DNA of 64,000 nt from Amycolatopsis iheyensis (GTDB lineage Bacteria; Actinomycetota; Actinomycetes; Mycobacteriales; Pseudonocardiaceae). The notes under the pieces were generated by a model, which was not told the origin of the DNA, ran no database searches, and saw nothing but the letters and a program-made list of their open reading frames with translations. Below are positions 47,601 to 52,729 of this stretch, one piece after another. The stretch's first letter is position 1, and each line of letters opens with the position of its first letter. The translations under genes were made by a program, and so were the position numbers. The stretch lies in contig NZ_JAMXQV010000021.1 of the NCBI RefSeq assembly GCF_024703995.1, forward strand, positions 114,420 to 178,419. The letters run 5' to 3'.

Positions 47601-48889
47601 CCATGGGAGCCGACACCCTGGTCACCGGTGGCCGCCCCAGCGCCGGGCCCGTTCGAGCCGGAACCACCAGCACCGGAACCTGTCCCCGCCGAACTGGAAG
47701 CACCAACGTCCGGACCCTGACCACCGGCACCGGAGCCCGCCCCAACCGAACCGGAACCACCAGCAGCAGGCCCCGCCCCGCTCGCACCCGCCCCAGCCGA
47801 ACCGGAACCACCCGCACCCGGCCCACCGGCACCGGAGCCCGCCCCAGCCGGTCCAGCGCCCGACCCACCAGAACCCGTGCCGCCGCCCACCCCAGCCGAT
47901 CCATGGCCGGCTCCGCCGGCTCCCGGTCCCGACGGCGCGTCGATCGGCCCGATTTTGCCCTTGTCGAACCCGACGTCCCCGACATCCTTCGGCCCCGCGT
48001 CAGCCGGCCCGCCTCCGGTCAGCTTGTCGTGCAGTGACTCACCCGCCTTGTGCGCCCCATGCGTGGCCGCACCGCTCAGACCGCCGTTCAGCGCACCCCA
48101 GCCCAGGCTGTCCAGGTCACCCCCGAAAGCCGCCGCTCCGGTGAGGCCGACCACCACCTCCGTCGCCGCCTCGTTGCCCGCCTCGCCCCAGACGTTCTTC
48201 GAAAACTTCGTGCCGAACTTGCCGTCGACCTTGCCCAGGCCCTTGCCCAGCCCGTGGGCGAACGCGCCACCCACCGCGCCCAGTGCCGCCGACTGGCCGA
48301 TCGACTTCCAGTCGACTCCGTGCCGGTTGCCCTGGGCGATCTGGATGACCTGCGCCAGCATGTCCTCCGCGACCTCTTCGGCCGCTTCCTGCGCCGCCTC
48401 GCGGGCGATGCGGGCCAGCAGGCTCGTCAGGCGCTGGACGAGCGTGCGCTGCACCGTCACCACCGCGGTCCGGCCGGCCGCCATGATCTCCGGGACCAAC
48501 GGGGCCGTGAACGGGTTCGTCAACGCCCACAGCACTTCCGCGGCCGTCACGGCGATCGAGATCAGCATGCCGTACTTGGCGTTCTCGATGTTCAGCGCCT
48601 GCTCCCGCAGCGACGCCGCCTGCGCGGTCGCGCGCTGGACGTAGTCGGCGCCCAACGTGCTCAGGTTCCGCGAGAACTCCGAGAAGTTGTGCTGGACGTC
48701 GCCGCCGACGTTCGCCGTCACGTGCTGCGAGAGCCGGTTGAACCCCTGGCCCGCCGCCGCGATGTCGCGCGCGACCTGGTCCCATTCGGCGGCCAGCTCG
48801 CGGAGCTTGTCCTCGTCGCCCTGCGGCCAGGCGTCACCCGCGATGATGTAGAAGATCCAGTTCAGGCTGGGATCCACCATCAGGCTCAT
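32588..48889 (-). CDS. giant multidomain T7SS protein, 5433 residues
   Basis: Layout by residue: 1-300, WXG100-like/CpnT-type N-terminus (AWPQGDEDKLRELAAEWDQV plus a membrane-like stretch near 105-135), the likely T7SS export module. 300-760, Gly/Ser/Ala linker. 760-1160, Pro/Thr/Ala-rich. About 1160-1340, a metalloprotease-like region with HEVMHYLGLGE (H1304, H1308) and a Met-turn-like VMG. Around 1500-1750, an unassigned domain (WVGGGRPLRALQW, W1609). Around 2230-2330, an HD-like segment (H2238, HD2272). About 2480-2780, a second zincin with THELAHGLL (H2591) and downstream EDMAE (E2736), lethal-factor-like. 2800-4260, six divergent beta-rich modules of 220-290 residues. 4270-4480, coiled coil. 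4500-4945, two tandem His-Cys modules (H4603/C4652 and H4828/C4877) resembling clostridial CPD autoprocessing domains. 4945-5433, helical C-terminus. No stop or frameshift interrupts it. It begins 16 bp after the EspC-like gene. Domain assignments beyond the motifs are inference. Confidence 0.9.
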   Translation of the reverse strand: MSLMVDPSLNWIFYIIAGDAWPQGDEDKLRELAAEWDQVARDIAAAGQGFNRLSQHVTANVGGDVQHNFSEFSRNLSTLGADYVQRATAQAASLREQALNIENAKYGMLISIAVTAAEVLWALTNPFTAPLVPEIMAAGRTAVVTVQRTLVQRLTSLLARIAREAAQEAAEEVAEDMLAQVIQIAQGNRHGVDWKSIGQSAALGAVGGAFAHGLGKGLGKVDGKFGTKFSKNVWGEAGNEAATEVVVGLTGAAAFGGDLDSLGWGALNGGLSGAATHGAHKAGESLHDKLTGGGPADAGPKDVGDVGFDKGKIGPIDAPSGPGAGGAGHGSAGVGGGTGSGGSGAGPAGAGSGAGGPGAGGSGSAGAGASGAGPAAGGSGSVGAGSGAGGQGPDVGASSSAGTGSGAGGSGSNGPGAGAATGDQGVGSHGAGAGTGGPGANGAGSGAETGSGGPASGGAGNGGAGPVDGSGSAGPGSAGASSGANGAGPGGANDGSGAQGSNGTEAGSGQSGAPGAAGPGTQVGTGGSDSGAGQSTAGGTGSGSGGAGTGVGQSGSGGTGAGQSASGGAGSAVGGVGAGSGQVGVGGTGAGQLASGGAGSAVGGVGAGSGQVGVGGTGAGQLASGGAGSAVGGAGAGVGQPGSGGTGAGQSGSDGSGVGLGQSASGSGLGESGGPGPAGPGGPGWVGTGPGTAGVGRGVGDSGAGIGSTGSGPGATAGGLNGTGGAGSGAGAGTSIGGPGSAGGVGSANGHLSAQGGPGRDAVGTPAPGTGSEPHGPAGGPATGLGPNGSSAVNPVEAPSVGSADQHGPASPSVTGATPGPSAARTEPGVGTDFAAGGSNRPGDGSSGTNGNPATTDGKSPTGEGRPDHTRPSTNVSAPAPPPVAVSVGGVTATGSPATHPPNAVPATDGDSTGNVPSAGAEQSAGAGTTNAGPQPAAGAVNAGAEPVRTGAIEAGPQPIAGKGATEAAMTATGAPNPGPRPVAGAGTDPVPVSGTGPSNVSPQPVAGTGPGNVSSQLAAGTGPSNAGPQLAAGTGPGNAGPQRAAGTGPSNASPQPAAGMGPGNASPQPAAGTGSVKAGTTPGDAGTATPSRRPGPAAAIRTDSTLEVSTPRHVPAAAPTADSGKTQHAPGQPETRGKADTSRRSTAPPARLVSERFDPAKSLARQFENGGPKDTELDGAVTQIRYDVRRYETDGDGWVRDFTVPLDLTSNSGSVPPETRAQLARDLQEHLDATVNQGNRLPGGDALHVTVDVKTPQGTVDDDWRTDHRRGVPVDVHDSTVDGKRPTDQTHWDVHDAKTGLTHEVMHYLGLGEGYRDDHLLFHRTDQPGVMGPDAWTDSTLTEQNLAKIQEISDTAPIRDHYRDDPGVTPAPRPEPPSGQAKPPSGHHYPAKAPITVNAVRIDDPHPGQVLDRSVLPPPQHTLLGVHGMDPVYVGGDTPHDNFREAVAASLSDNAPNEHARISAALDAHRGETDFDALAEAADVHVHVLGSNGNWTSHGPETGRPVHIVRTEVDGKPAYLGTQENVHIGRPQVSYPGSTVLRTEEGRKVVHRGEFEIETIKGQHHVRLYTAILTPAARGSEFKDVHQDADGTVHPFSGDGKEGSKIFWVGGGRPLRALQWTAKYEHDVNRRPGMQPVLRSFLVPIDTFTRISEQATVEARSQGNSLSMNVDQNGDTNQFGLRGQDFDALQRQALKGSLVTYTPGGHDHQLPDVAGRQEDLADLYHRLGISPEFDSAALGRENDPWFSWTPDGRKYFRNDPAALRGLARTLGNHYHTWKNAPDLFFSPAADSIPDVATKDAADNKTRRTEDMNVFLNSHGPGRATVGQLADGIGAAIDTAVHKHAPDGVPVGSKELKDTILGEVRDSLKLPNQVLAEATPNARRDTLENIRAAMDADPQVPAKAADVVTKAVTDRLTGELGDTGTFGPDVAKIVHQTVRAHFDALKGDPGTRLDQVPQGKRGYLSGRRAEAFTKGIADDLTKNQDLKTLLAKPGVTIAPDVFAAQLKAQVVPKAMHPVTKTSLVGLDADALRAHFQAKQNDVADALAKELARKNAGKLADPGFRKNLATAVGPEVHDPDLLRNARFDPVTHEDADVFMDRLPDFATQAEIGAAIATDERRIKADFDTRETDLTDHGIEGTPFANEFGRWQAEHTLGYTQKNDPAVFTRHQEAGRDLTSAIHDELVGPNPRSAKKILDRLVSSVDEQAARKFAETVKPQADGRPDRAPGQTKPNTFGEHAQMVLNQYLKLTQGQPDAGRFVSRDAIAKAILFHDADKVNSKNQYGDAQVSHDREPEHRGAVKQMNRHEGLWANQRDFEIARRFVDSDPFGFYFRDMGVSAKDVHDFVKALAHQAKTPDGRTPNASDVRDLFREFHQYYQADFSSYSPQAKFVNDTTGEVQSGYDKLTGLAVEHGDHVKVPGEHRFAYSNEPRDGGKTPYEQKYQELAKLFDDAVHDGTVLVGDADPGPDGTDRDSARGVRAVHETNPQAKPTVLARVKPREFSENETSAIDDALKHYAPILGERRATSSRAHAEQEVKHFAAVSFGVERGQIAPTARAEYLGSHQTVNLYAMGVINKEFGGGHRGIEGTVTHELAHGLLSYALDDYSKHVGSWNADGSPHRKPGGEAPADPKIRDDVADFKAALKSHLLDPAGFATRSPRRSEFVTRLAHANPDVFARLENELSGKAAERIFKEMKGSQADFNVHTGHWDADGYPAFDGERPISKYGATNVHEDMAETAKYYFLDPDHLRQHAPRRAEFFDRLVAGWDPAHRDDVLVDDTPDTRPLQARLPEYAREGRALGALAPVDVQGAEQVGAQIEQLLRPLADGRPEGVDAITASLRGGGFESFLGQGKASMVRVGEKWFEVRVQAEPDLATDRITDAAPAAGDVTNKNETTHGDPHADTTTSSIATSAFWLFPAGPYASVGVSAQLASPAIEHTSTSTATEQRVIHSAGDLHRADVPVKYRITVTTPTGGRTGSEVDGRVRLLVPTDLAGLESHERKDATPRDDWAERVEFLAPEAVLLDEQAFFDQVSGKLHPSVTKFGAPGRTALRDFVSGPGLRQVLGTVLSGSPVVSNDLFSPHGSYREAVELRAKPTGVELLGTVPGDSEVKLTDSAVSGGSTSAASKSGGEVNGIFGGGAYIPGATGGVAGVSASASAKVTQTSQSGTSGTTKTNLNAKGDIGLYKVTVDLAVTTSSGETVTVPATAYVRMGLPEAKAQGLPVPDGTRDKVTPGEKRFEPPYLAAAAAAGHVRAGTFAPATKVQAQIETALRERPGFAKFLPRFDKFQRDVSKGSGADAAERLGNLRKLTATFSPAALRSKMDDLLGPGVSAQLKRRGLFTDEYLSVTVKAKLSPGRHLGQATGRSVKGSTVSSPTLTSSTTIEKGWSVGLEGRMMIPNTTPLTSLGISPTVTPVQYSDTTTWKNSGGPTTTVTTGTGGSPDAQVFAHDVEFEVEITSHTRHRPWVKKLTPGSPFRQTPRVSTVAKTGDGLPKISGQVDLWVSDGSAPKTDPTRFAPGKPSVTDLDTAPKPAALLGAARPPAPKFLHVEAVANTEALRDEAVRQLERAAGGDGVLGLPGGEARKRIDRMFTPQAFRAGLPRFLRQGARSGGFRYERRVADRVGALGMNVGLSNPKLVLTSEAGGSDTTFAGGAKAGSEKSRKQAVEANVQFGMTIRPDGGDPHGQGQLYTSAKWSPWSRTKGSSAEVSASVDHVRRAPSDSRTVLVQYDADVRLVAETRQESIVNGGKSRAGADVKLPGAVFVRMTEDQAREQGLLPPIEPRTPAPGTLTAPALVGGTSSALGAAVVEDAPDLSGLIRDTRTSLGKTGEALLPKSVLDDSMNNLQRMLDTASPESVTSLVDGALDGGVPLVLHDPGVVTTDTYQVLLKARVTGTEFLDVAHDGSEIDHALTATSMAKETAGHGSSYGGQVRGAGRGLFSDSHPKVSGYDGVYKGVSGTRTKSDQTTATGTQTTSKTASSSGPSVRYRARMTFELVVTRGGKTFPVTSQDADLVVRAAADDQKIGTGSASKDHNAAATNVKAFTDADLRTWQDGGHGTLPASATTEGLRGAAEVRAAARQALRTAGARDGLLDTTTLAPALTNEMLQAHLPELVKGPLHVPELHEAAVLRGGHGTVKVYARVVNPKLTGLSDSVKLEHSATETATFTSEAKASSSSEQQHNLGGGGVTDTAQNAHSWGGLDTRTPDPTAEPTSSTSAGDRSVTGKPKGRTGLVGFDVEYRVVADVGGGRTAAVEVKVPSSALVRMTDADVEAFLNAKLPDSLSQAQDAVKEAAEAWRTAEEAVDQAQRGADDRWLDQREGARRLTEDGPALGVDTSGDAVQALRDALAAAETDARDAGARLRAGNAEISRLNDVADQALTLAAGSDPDSAEQRGFLATRGKALEDAAAIRAAQPALTRTRGAAQDRAERLAAVLDGHRNDRADQVSRREAALDEVAEARRRADEARRAWWDAKRELDRRLDAFDPSTVDAVLAQDTLTGLDTGTGLPYDFDVSQIEARPVTDRSGRVVAVSFLPAAEHTADIERDWADDHADTVGSLPEGATPERTTRLLRDGAKPDLGGRAFGEWAAQSPAPWDSSTLFVMAHGRPQSVKLTLLGGRTVRVDGAAFAKILAASKPFAQASGAARPSVTLIACGTGKLDGPGGVAHDFQRALAELGGPLRVHAPTEPALFGRPSSTLGQATGATRGFTTVTDGGHFATFGPRFTGEPADRPGTSVEFDAPVATPLLDSAGEVRGVSFLEPAEAAKVQAWLSQTTGENLLVEAEPDEMREFASGARPSLRGRGPGEGGVLVRAPWADELARGKTFLVTGHGEETRTKVFADVSGERRSVYVDGTTLARLVTASPAFVAAQPESVTLFPCAAGRRPGPGGVAHDFQAAFGGPVHAATDSVLANRRGPGEPSAPLFGATDDAFTAVVRGGHWTTFGQPVDSGAVVAELAEAVAKDWRYARPEPAAGPVPLADRARTLEVVREAVATTLALRDPGPVLAQHERPDLIRAVVDRHLGYRDADLATGARELAQAVLVADTGEGSLPAISLSGTGAGAVAKTLAGHLGAALARDVLARVPVKIRGGEGGYVDISFASTRLRVDPAVGEIVERLRDGLPVVRLDTVADAVAAHENPGLLWTSVLAAVAGSSDFAGATHVVDRRFDATSGKWRPVGASVRDFFPAVGKGEWRDGLVYRPLGPGESEVDTARALAESIVEHLGDGLPVPAVPGPLAADVQAELRALTPPGVAPFVLDCAADPAAAAGLAEEFALLQLHGVTDVVTGRDDVLDIAARIADGLDVGAAADAIDALARHGALRPGLVTVAMDAVLAAQDAETRAGEVAAVLGQLSDVELPIGVLREAVRGVLDGTARVEVTRRALWLMRRFRVTNLAWLYRWRIAEGVRRYQEQEKAASERSARLTAAVGGMGDDGG
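45669..45902 (-). repeat. six 39-bp coding repeats in the giant gene
   Basis: Six consecutive 39-bp units (45669, 45708, 45747, 45786, 45825, 45864) each encode a 13-residue variant of GTGPSNASPQPAA in the Pro-rich linker. Units differ at a few codons, so they are diverged but still in frame. Confidence 0.85.
46924..47271 (-). repeat. four 87-bp coding repeats in the Gly-rich linker
   Basis: Units begin near 46924, 47011, 47098 and 47185, exactly 87 bp apart. The two central ones are nearly identical at DNA level. Each encodes 29 residues built on GGTGAGQLASGGAGSAVGG. Recent tandem duplication is likely, and copy number may vary between strains. Confidence 0.85.
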
Positions 48890-48904
48890 CGCGGGCTCCG
48901 AAAC

Positions 48905-49273
48905 CTAGGCCGTCGGCGGCTTCGTGACGTCCTCCTGCAGCTGCAGGAAGCTCTTCTGCAGGTCGCGCGCCATGTCGAACGCTCCCTGGTCGGCCTCGCG
49001 GAACGAGCCGGCCATGTCACCGATCGCGTCGGACGTGCCGTCGACGGCCTTCGCCCACAGCCGGACACCGTCGCGGATCTCCGCGACCGCCTTCATGTGC
49101 GTCTCGGCGAACGCGTTGCCGTTCTTGTCGTGGCCCGCCGCTTCGGAGACGCGCCCGGAGCTGCCGAGCGCCTGGATGCGCTGCGTCAGCGCCTCCAGCT
49201 CGGTCGCCTTCTCGCGGTAGCCGTTGCGGCCGGTGTCCAGCCCGTCGGCGTCCACGAAGAACTGGTCAGTCAT
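48905..49273 (-). CDS. EspC-like T7SS target protein
   Basis: 122 residues, all helical by appearance. Starts MTDQFFVDADGLDTGRNGYR, the pattern of EspC-type (ESX-1 secretion-associated) small substrates. It contains an LWAKAVDGTSDA turn region between two helices. I see no YxxxD/E signal at the C-terminus (SFLQLQEDVTKPPTA), so it may depend on a partner for export. Its ATG overlaps the YbaB-like gene end by 8 bp and the giant gene follows 16 bp later. Confidence 0.75.
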   Translation of the reverse strand: MTDQFFVDADGLDTGRNGYREKATELEALTQRIQALGSSGRVSEAAGHDKNGNAFAETHMKAVAEIRDGVRLWAKAVDGTSDAIGDMAGSFREADQGAFDMARDLQKSFLQLQEDVTKPPTA

Positions 49274-49667
49274 CTTCGGTCCCTCCCTCGAAGCCCGGCA
49301 CGCGGGCGGCGAACAACGCTTGGACGTCGACCTTCCCGGCCATCAGGTCCCGCGCGGAGAACCCCGGCGGCAGCATCGGCGCGAGCTGTTCGGCGGACGC
49401 GTCGATCGCCTGCTGCCGCGCCTGCGCGATGGTCCGGACGATCACCCCGGCCAGTTCGGCCGGCGCCATCCGCTTGTACGCACTCGTCGGGAACGTCAGC
49501 TCGGTGACCTCGCCGGTGCGGCCGACGGTCGCGGTCACCTCGCGGCGCGCGGACGTCGCCGTGCCGGTGGCCTCGTCGATCCGTTCCTTGGCCGCGGTGA
49601 GGTTTTCGCGCTGCCGCTGGTACGCGCCGAGCGCGTCCTCCAGCATCTTTTCGTAGGGCGATGCCAT
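49266..49667 (-). CDS. YbaB/EbfC-family protein
   Basis: 133 residues from ATG 49667 (AAGGAGGAG upstream). The central segment VTATVGRTGEVTELTFPTSA is the YbaB/EbfC beta-strand region, flanked by helices. Paralogues of this nucleoid-associated family are common inside actinobacterial ESX clusters, where they may serve as chaperones or regulators rather than general DNA-binding proteins. The C-terminal 40 residues are an acidic tail. Confidence 0.83.
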   Translation of the reverse strand: MASPYEKMLEDALGAYQRQRENLTAAKERIDEATGTATSARREVTATVGRTGEVTELTFPTSAYKRMAPAELAGVIVRTIAQARQQAIDASAEQLAPMLPPGFSARDLMAGKVDVQALFAARVPGFEGGTEDD

Positions 49668-49677
49668 GACTCCTCCT

Positions 49678-52600
49678 TCAGCCGACCGAGGCCAGGCCCT
49701 GCCCGAGGGCGAGCGGTTCGACGTCCGGCGGGCGGACGGCGCGCAGGTCCGCCGCGGCCAGCGTGCGGGACGCGGCCGTGGCCGACAGCGTGCGGGCGAG
49801 TTCGTGCGCGGCGTGCACCGTCCGATCCGAGGCCGCCGCCAGCTCGTGCGCCAGTGCGTCGCGGACGTCGCCCGGGACCTCATGGCCGCCGCGGACCAGC
49901 AGCCGCACAGCGATCTCGCCGAGTTCGTCCACTGTGTACTCCCCCAGTTCCCAGACCGCCGGGAACCGGTCCCGCAGCGACGGCACCAGCCCGGCGAGTG
50001 TCCGAACGCGACGCGGTTCGCCGGTCAGGACGACGACCGGGTCCGCGGGCCGGCGGCCGACCGCTTCGGCCAAAGCCTCGAGGACTTCGTGGCCGGGAGT
50101 GTGCACTGTGGACTCCCACTCACCGTCCAGATCGAGCACGAGCACACCGCCGCTCGCGTCGTCCAGCGCCGTGCGGACCAGGTGCTCGGCCTGTCCCGGC
50201 CAACGCGGCATCAGGTCGTCGGCGACCGAACGCCGGACGAGCTGGCCGACGCCGACCAGCCCCAGTTCGGCGAGCCCCCGCGCGTACAGCCGCGCGAACT
50301 CCGCCCGGCCCGAGCCACGCTCGCCGCTGAGCACGACGTTGGCTTCCTGGCCGAGCGGCTGACGTCCGTGCTCGAGCCCGCCGAGCCGGACGAGCAGGCG
50401 TTCGGCGTGCTCCCGGACCGTCTTCTGGCCGACGAGCCGGCGCAGCCGGTGCACGCTGTCCGCCGCGCCGACGGCGGCGGCCGGATCGGTGCCCACCGAC
50501 ACCGCCGCCTGCACCGCCGCGGGCAGGTTCGCGAGCTCCGCACGCAGGTCCTCGGCCGTCAGCCGGTTGAGCTCCGAGTCCTTCGACGGCGGCTGCAGCG
50601 CCAGGCGCGACGCCTGGTTGTTCACCATGGCCTCGAACAGCTTCCGCGCGACGCGGCCGTTGCCGAACGTCGAGTTCTTCGGCACCCGCTCGAAGTATTC
50701 GCGCAGCGTCGTCAGCGCGTCGTCGGTCAGCTCGTAGTAGTGCTTGCGGGTCAGGCCGGTGGTGATGGTGACCAGCTCGTCGACGCTGTAGTTCGGGAAC
50801 TCGATGGTCCGCGTGAAGCGCGAAGCCAGACCGGGGTTGGACTCCAGGAAGACGTCCATCTGCTCGGAGTAGCCGGCGACGATCACGACGAGCGAGTCGC
50901 GCTGGTCCTCCATGATCTTCATCAGCGCGTCGATGGCCTCCTGGCCGAAGTCCGGCCCGGAGCCGCCGGAACCGGCCGACAGCGTGTACGCCTCGTCGAT
51001 GAACAGCACACCGCCGATGGCCTTTTCGACGACCTCGGTGGTCTTGATCGCCGTCGAGCCGATGTACTGGCCGACGAGGTCCTGCCGCGCGACCTCGACC
51101 ATGTGGCCCTTCGAGAGAATGCCCAGCTCCGCGAGCACCGTGCCGTAGAGCCGCGCGACCGTCGTCTTGCCGGTGCCGGGCGGGCCCGCGAAGACGAGGT
51201 GCCGGCTCATCGGGGGCATCGGCAGCCCCATCCGTTCCCGCATCTGGGACATCCGGATGAGGTTGATCAGGCCGGTGACCTCCTTCTTCACCCCCGCCAG
51301 GCCGACCAGCGACTCCAGCTCGCCGAGCGGGCCGTCGAGCACCTCGCCGGACGCGTCGCCGGAGCCGGGCTCGGGCGCCGCCGGCGGTACCACCTCGGGC
51401 TCGACGGTCGTCGCGCCGTCGGTTTCGCATTCGGTGAGCGTGACGTTCGCGCCGTCTTCGGCCGAGACGCCGTCGCGCACGCGGCAGCGCGACGCGGTGA
51501 GCGTGGCGCCGGGTGCGACCACGACCTCGTCGGCGATCTCGCAGTCCTGCAGCTCCGCCGTGGCGGTGATCCGGAACCCGCTACCCCGCACGTGGAGGTC
51601 GGTCCCGCTCAGCCACGACGATTCGGTGACCTCGACGGCGATCTCGCGTCCGGTCTCGACCGACGCGTCCATGATGTCCAGCCGGGACTGTCCGGAAAGG
51701 ACGATGCCCCGGCCGGCGAGCCGGAACCCGGCGATGCGGACCTTCGCGTCGGCGGTGGCGAGCACGCCGGTCCGGGTCGCGCCCCGCACGGTCGCGCGCT
51801 CGAAGTTCGGCGCGGCCTCGCCGTCGGCCAGGATCGCGACCTGCGAGTCCTCGAACGTGCAGTCCACGAAGTGCGGCGACGCGGTGCCGGTGACCTGCAC
51901 TGCGTTGCGCTCAGCACCGGCGAACACGCATTCGCGCAGCACCGGCGCGGCCGACGCGGCGACGTGCACGGCCTGCATCGGCGCCGCCAGGAACCGGGAG
52001 TCCACAACGGACACCCGGCCTTCGCTGGTCAGGTACAGGTCGACGTTCGCGCTCTCGCGCACGGTCAGGCCGGTGATGGTGGCCCGGCCCTGCTGTTCGA
52101 CGACCATCGCCGGCTTCTCGGCGCCGGTGATCTCGCACTGCTCGACCACGGCGACGGCCTCGCCGTTGACGCACACGCCGTTGCCCTTCGGCTGCCGGAC
52201 GGCGCACCGGCGCAGCACGACCGAGCCGACCTCCGCGATGACGACGCCGGAGGACGCCGTGCCGGCGATTTCGGTGTCCTCGATGGTGCTCTGCGCCGGC
52301 GACGCGATGACGATCCCGGCCCCGGCGGTGCTGGTCACCGCGCAGCCGCGCAGGGCGAGGGAGCCCTGGAGACGGGCGAGGAGCGTCGCCCAGGAGGCGC
52401 CGGTGACGCGGCAGCCGTCGAGGGCGGCCTCGCCGCGGACGACGTCGACCGCGACGAGCTTGTCGTCCTGCCCGGCGAGGGTGAAGCCGCGCAGCTGGAC
52501 GGCTTCGGCGTTGGCCACGAGGACGCTGCCTTCGCGCGCGACGATCTCGACGTCGCCCTCCGCGACCAGCGAGACCATGCGGTCGACGACGAGGTTCTCC

Positions 52601-52713
52601 TCGTAGCGTCCGGAGTGGACGGTGATCGTGGCGCCGGGCTGGGCCTGCGCGAGCGCGGCACCGATCGTGGGGTGGCCGCCTTCGCCGCCGACCGTGAGCA
52701 CCTGTCGGTTCAT
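49678..52713 (-). CDS. EccA-like AAA+ ATPase with N-terminal beta-helix
   Basis: 1011 residues from ATG 52713 (GGGAGAGG upstream). Residues 1-440 are about 18 short, regularly spaced strands with recurring V/I-x-D-C motifs (for example LRRCAVRQPKGNGVCVNG, LRECVFAGAERNAVQVTG), a right-handed parallel beta-helix of pectate-lyase type. Residues about 455-740 are a CbbX/EccA AAA+ domain with GPPGTGKTT (K516) and Walker B GVLFIDEAYTL. Residues about 770-1011 are a second, degenerate AAA unit (LSGERGSGRAEFARLY, lacking the Walker Lys). Mycobacterial EccA has a TPR front end instead. Likely role: cytosolic chaperone/unfoldase for T7SS substrates, with the helix as adaptor. Confidence 0.87.
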   Translation of the reverse strand: MNRQVLTVGGEGGHPTIGAALAQAQPGATITVHSGRYEENLVVDRMVSLVAEGDVEIVAREGSVLVANAEAVQLRGFTLAGQDDKLVAVDVVRGEAALDGCRVTGASWATLLARLQGSLALRGCAVTSTAGAGIVIASPAQSTIEDTEIAGTASSGVVIAEVGSVVLRRCAVRQPKGNGVCVNGEAVAVVEQCEITGAEKPAMVVEQQGRATITGLTVRESANVDLYLTSEGRVSVVDSRFLAAPMQAVHVAASAAPVLRECVFAGAERNAVQVTGTASPHFVDCTFEDSQVAILADGEAAPNFERATVRGATRTGVLATADAKVRIAGFRLAGRGIVLSGQSRLDIMDASVETGREIAVEVTESSWLSGTDLHVRGSGFRITATAELQDCEIADEVVVAPGATLTASRCRVRDGVSAEDGANVTLTECETDGATTVEPEVVPPAAPEPGSGDASGEVLDGPLGELESLVGLAGVKKEVTGLINLIRMSQMRERMGLPMPPMSRHLVFAGPPGTGKTTVARLYGTVLAELGILSKGHMVEVARQDLVGQYIGSTAIKTTEVVEKAIGGVLFIDEAYTLSAGSGGSGPDFGQEAIDALMKIMEDQRDSLVVIVAGYSEQMDVFLESNPGLASRFTRTIEFPNYSVDELVTITTGLTRKHYYELTDDALTTLREYFERVPKNSTFGNGRVARKLFEAMVNNQASRLALQPPSKDSELNRLTAEDLRAELANLPAAVQAAVSVGTDPAAAVGAADSVHRLRRLVGQKTVREHAERLLVRLGGLEHGRQPLGQEANVVLSGERGSGRAEFARLYARGLAELGLVGVGQLVRRSVADDLMPRWPGQAEHLVRTALDDASGGVLVLDLDGEWESTVHTPGHEVLEALAEAVGRRPADPVVVLTGEPRRVRTLAGLVPSLRDRFPAVWELGEYTVDELGEIAVRLLVRGGHEVPGDVRDALAHELAAASDRTVHAAHELARTLSATAASRTLAAADLRAVRPPDVEPLALGQGLASVG

Positions 52714-52729
52714 CAGTTCCGCCTCTCCC

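Noticed and set aside
48905..49273. Classical WXG100 (EsxA/EsxB) identity
   Set aside because: No W-x-G motif at the helix turn and no C-terminal YxxxD/E; the N-terminus fits EspC-like proteins better.
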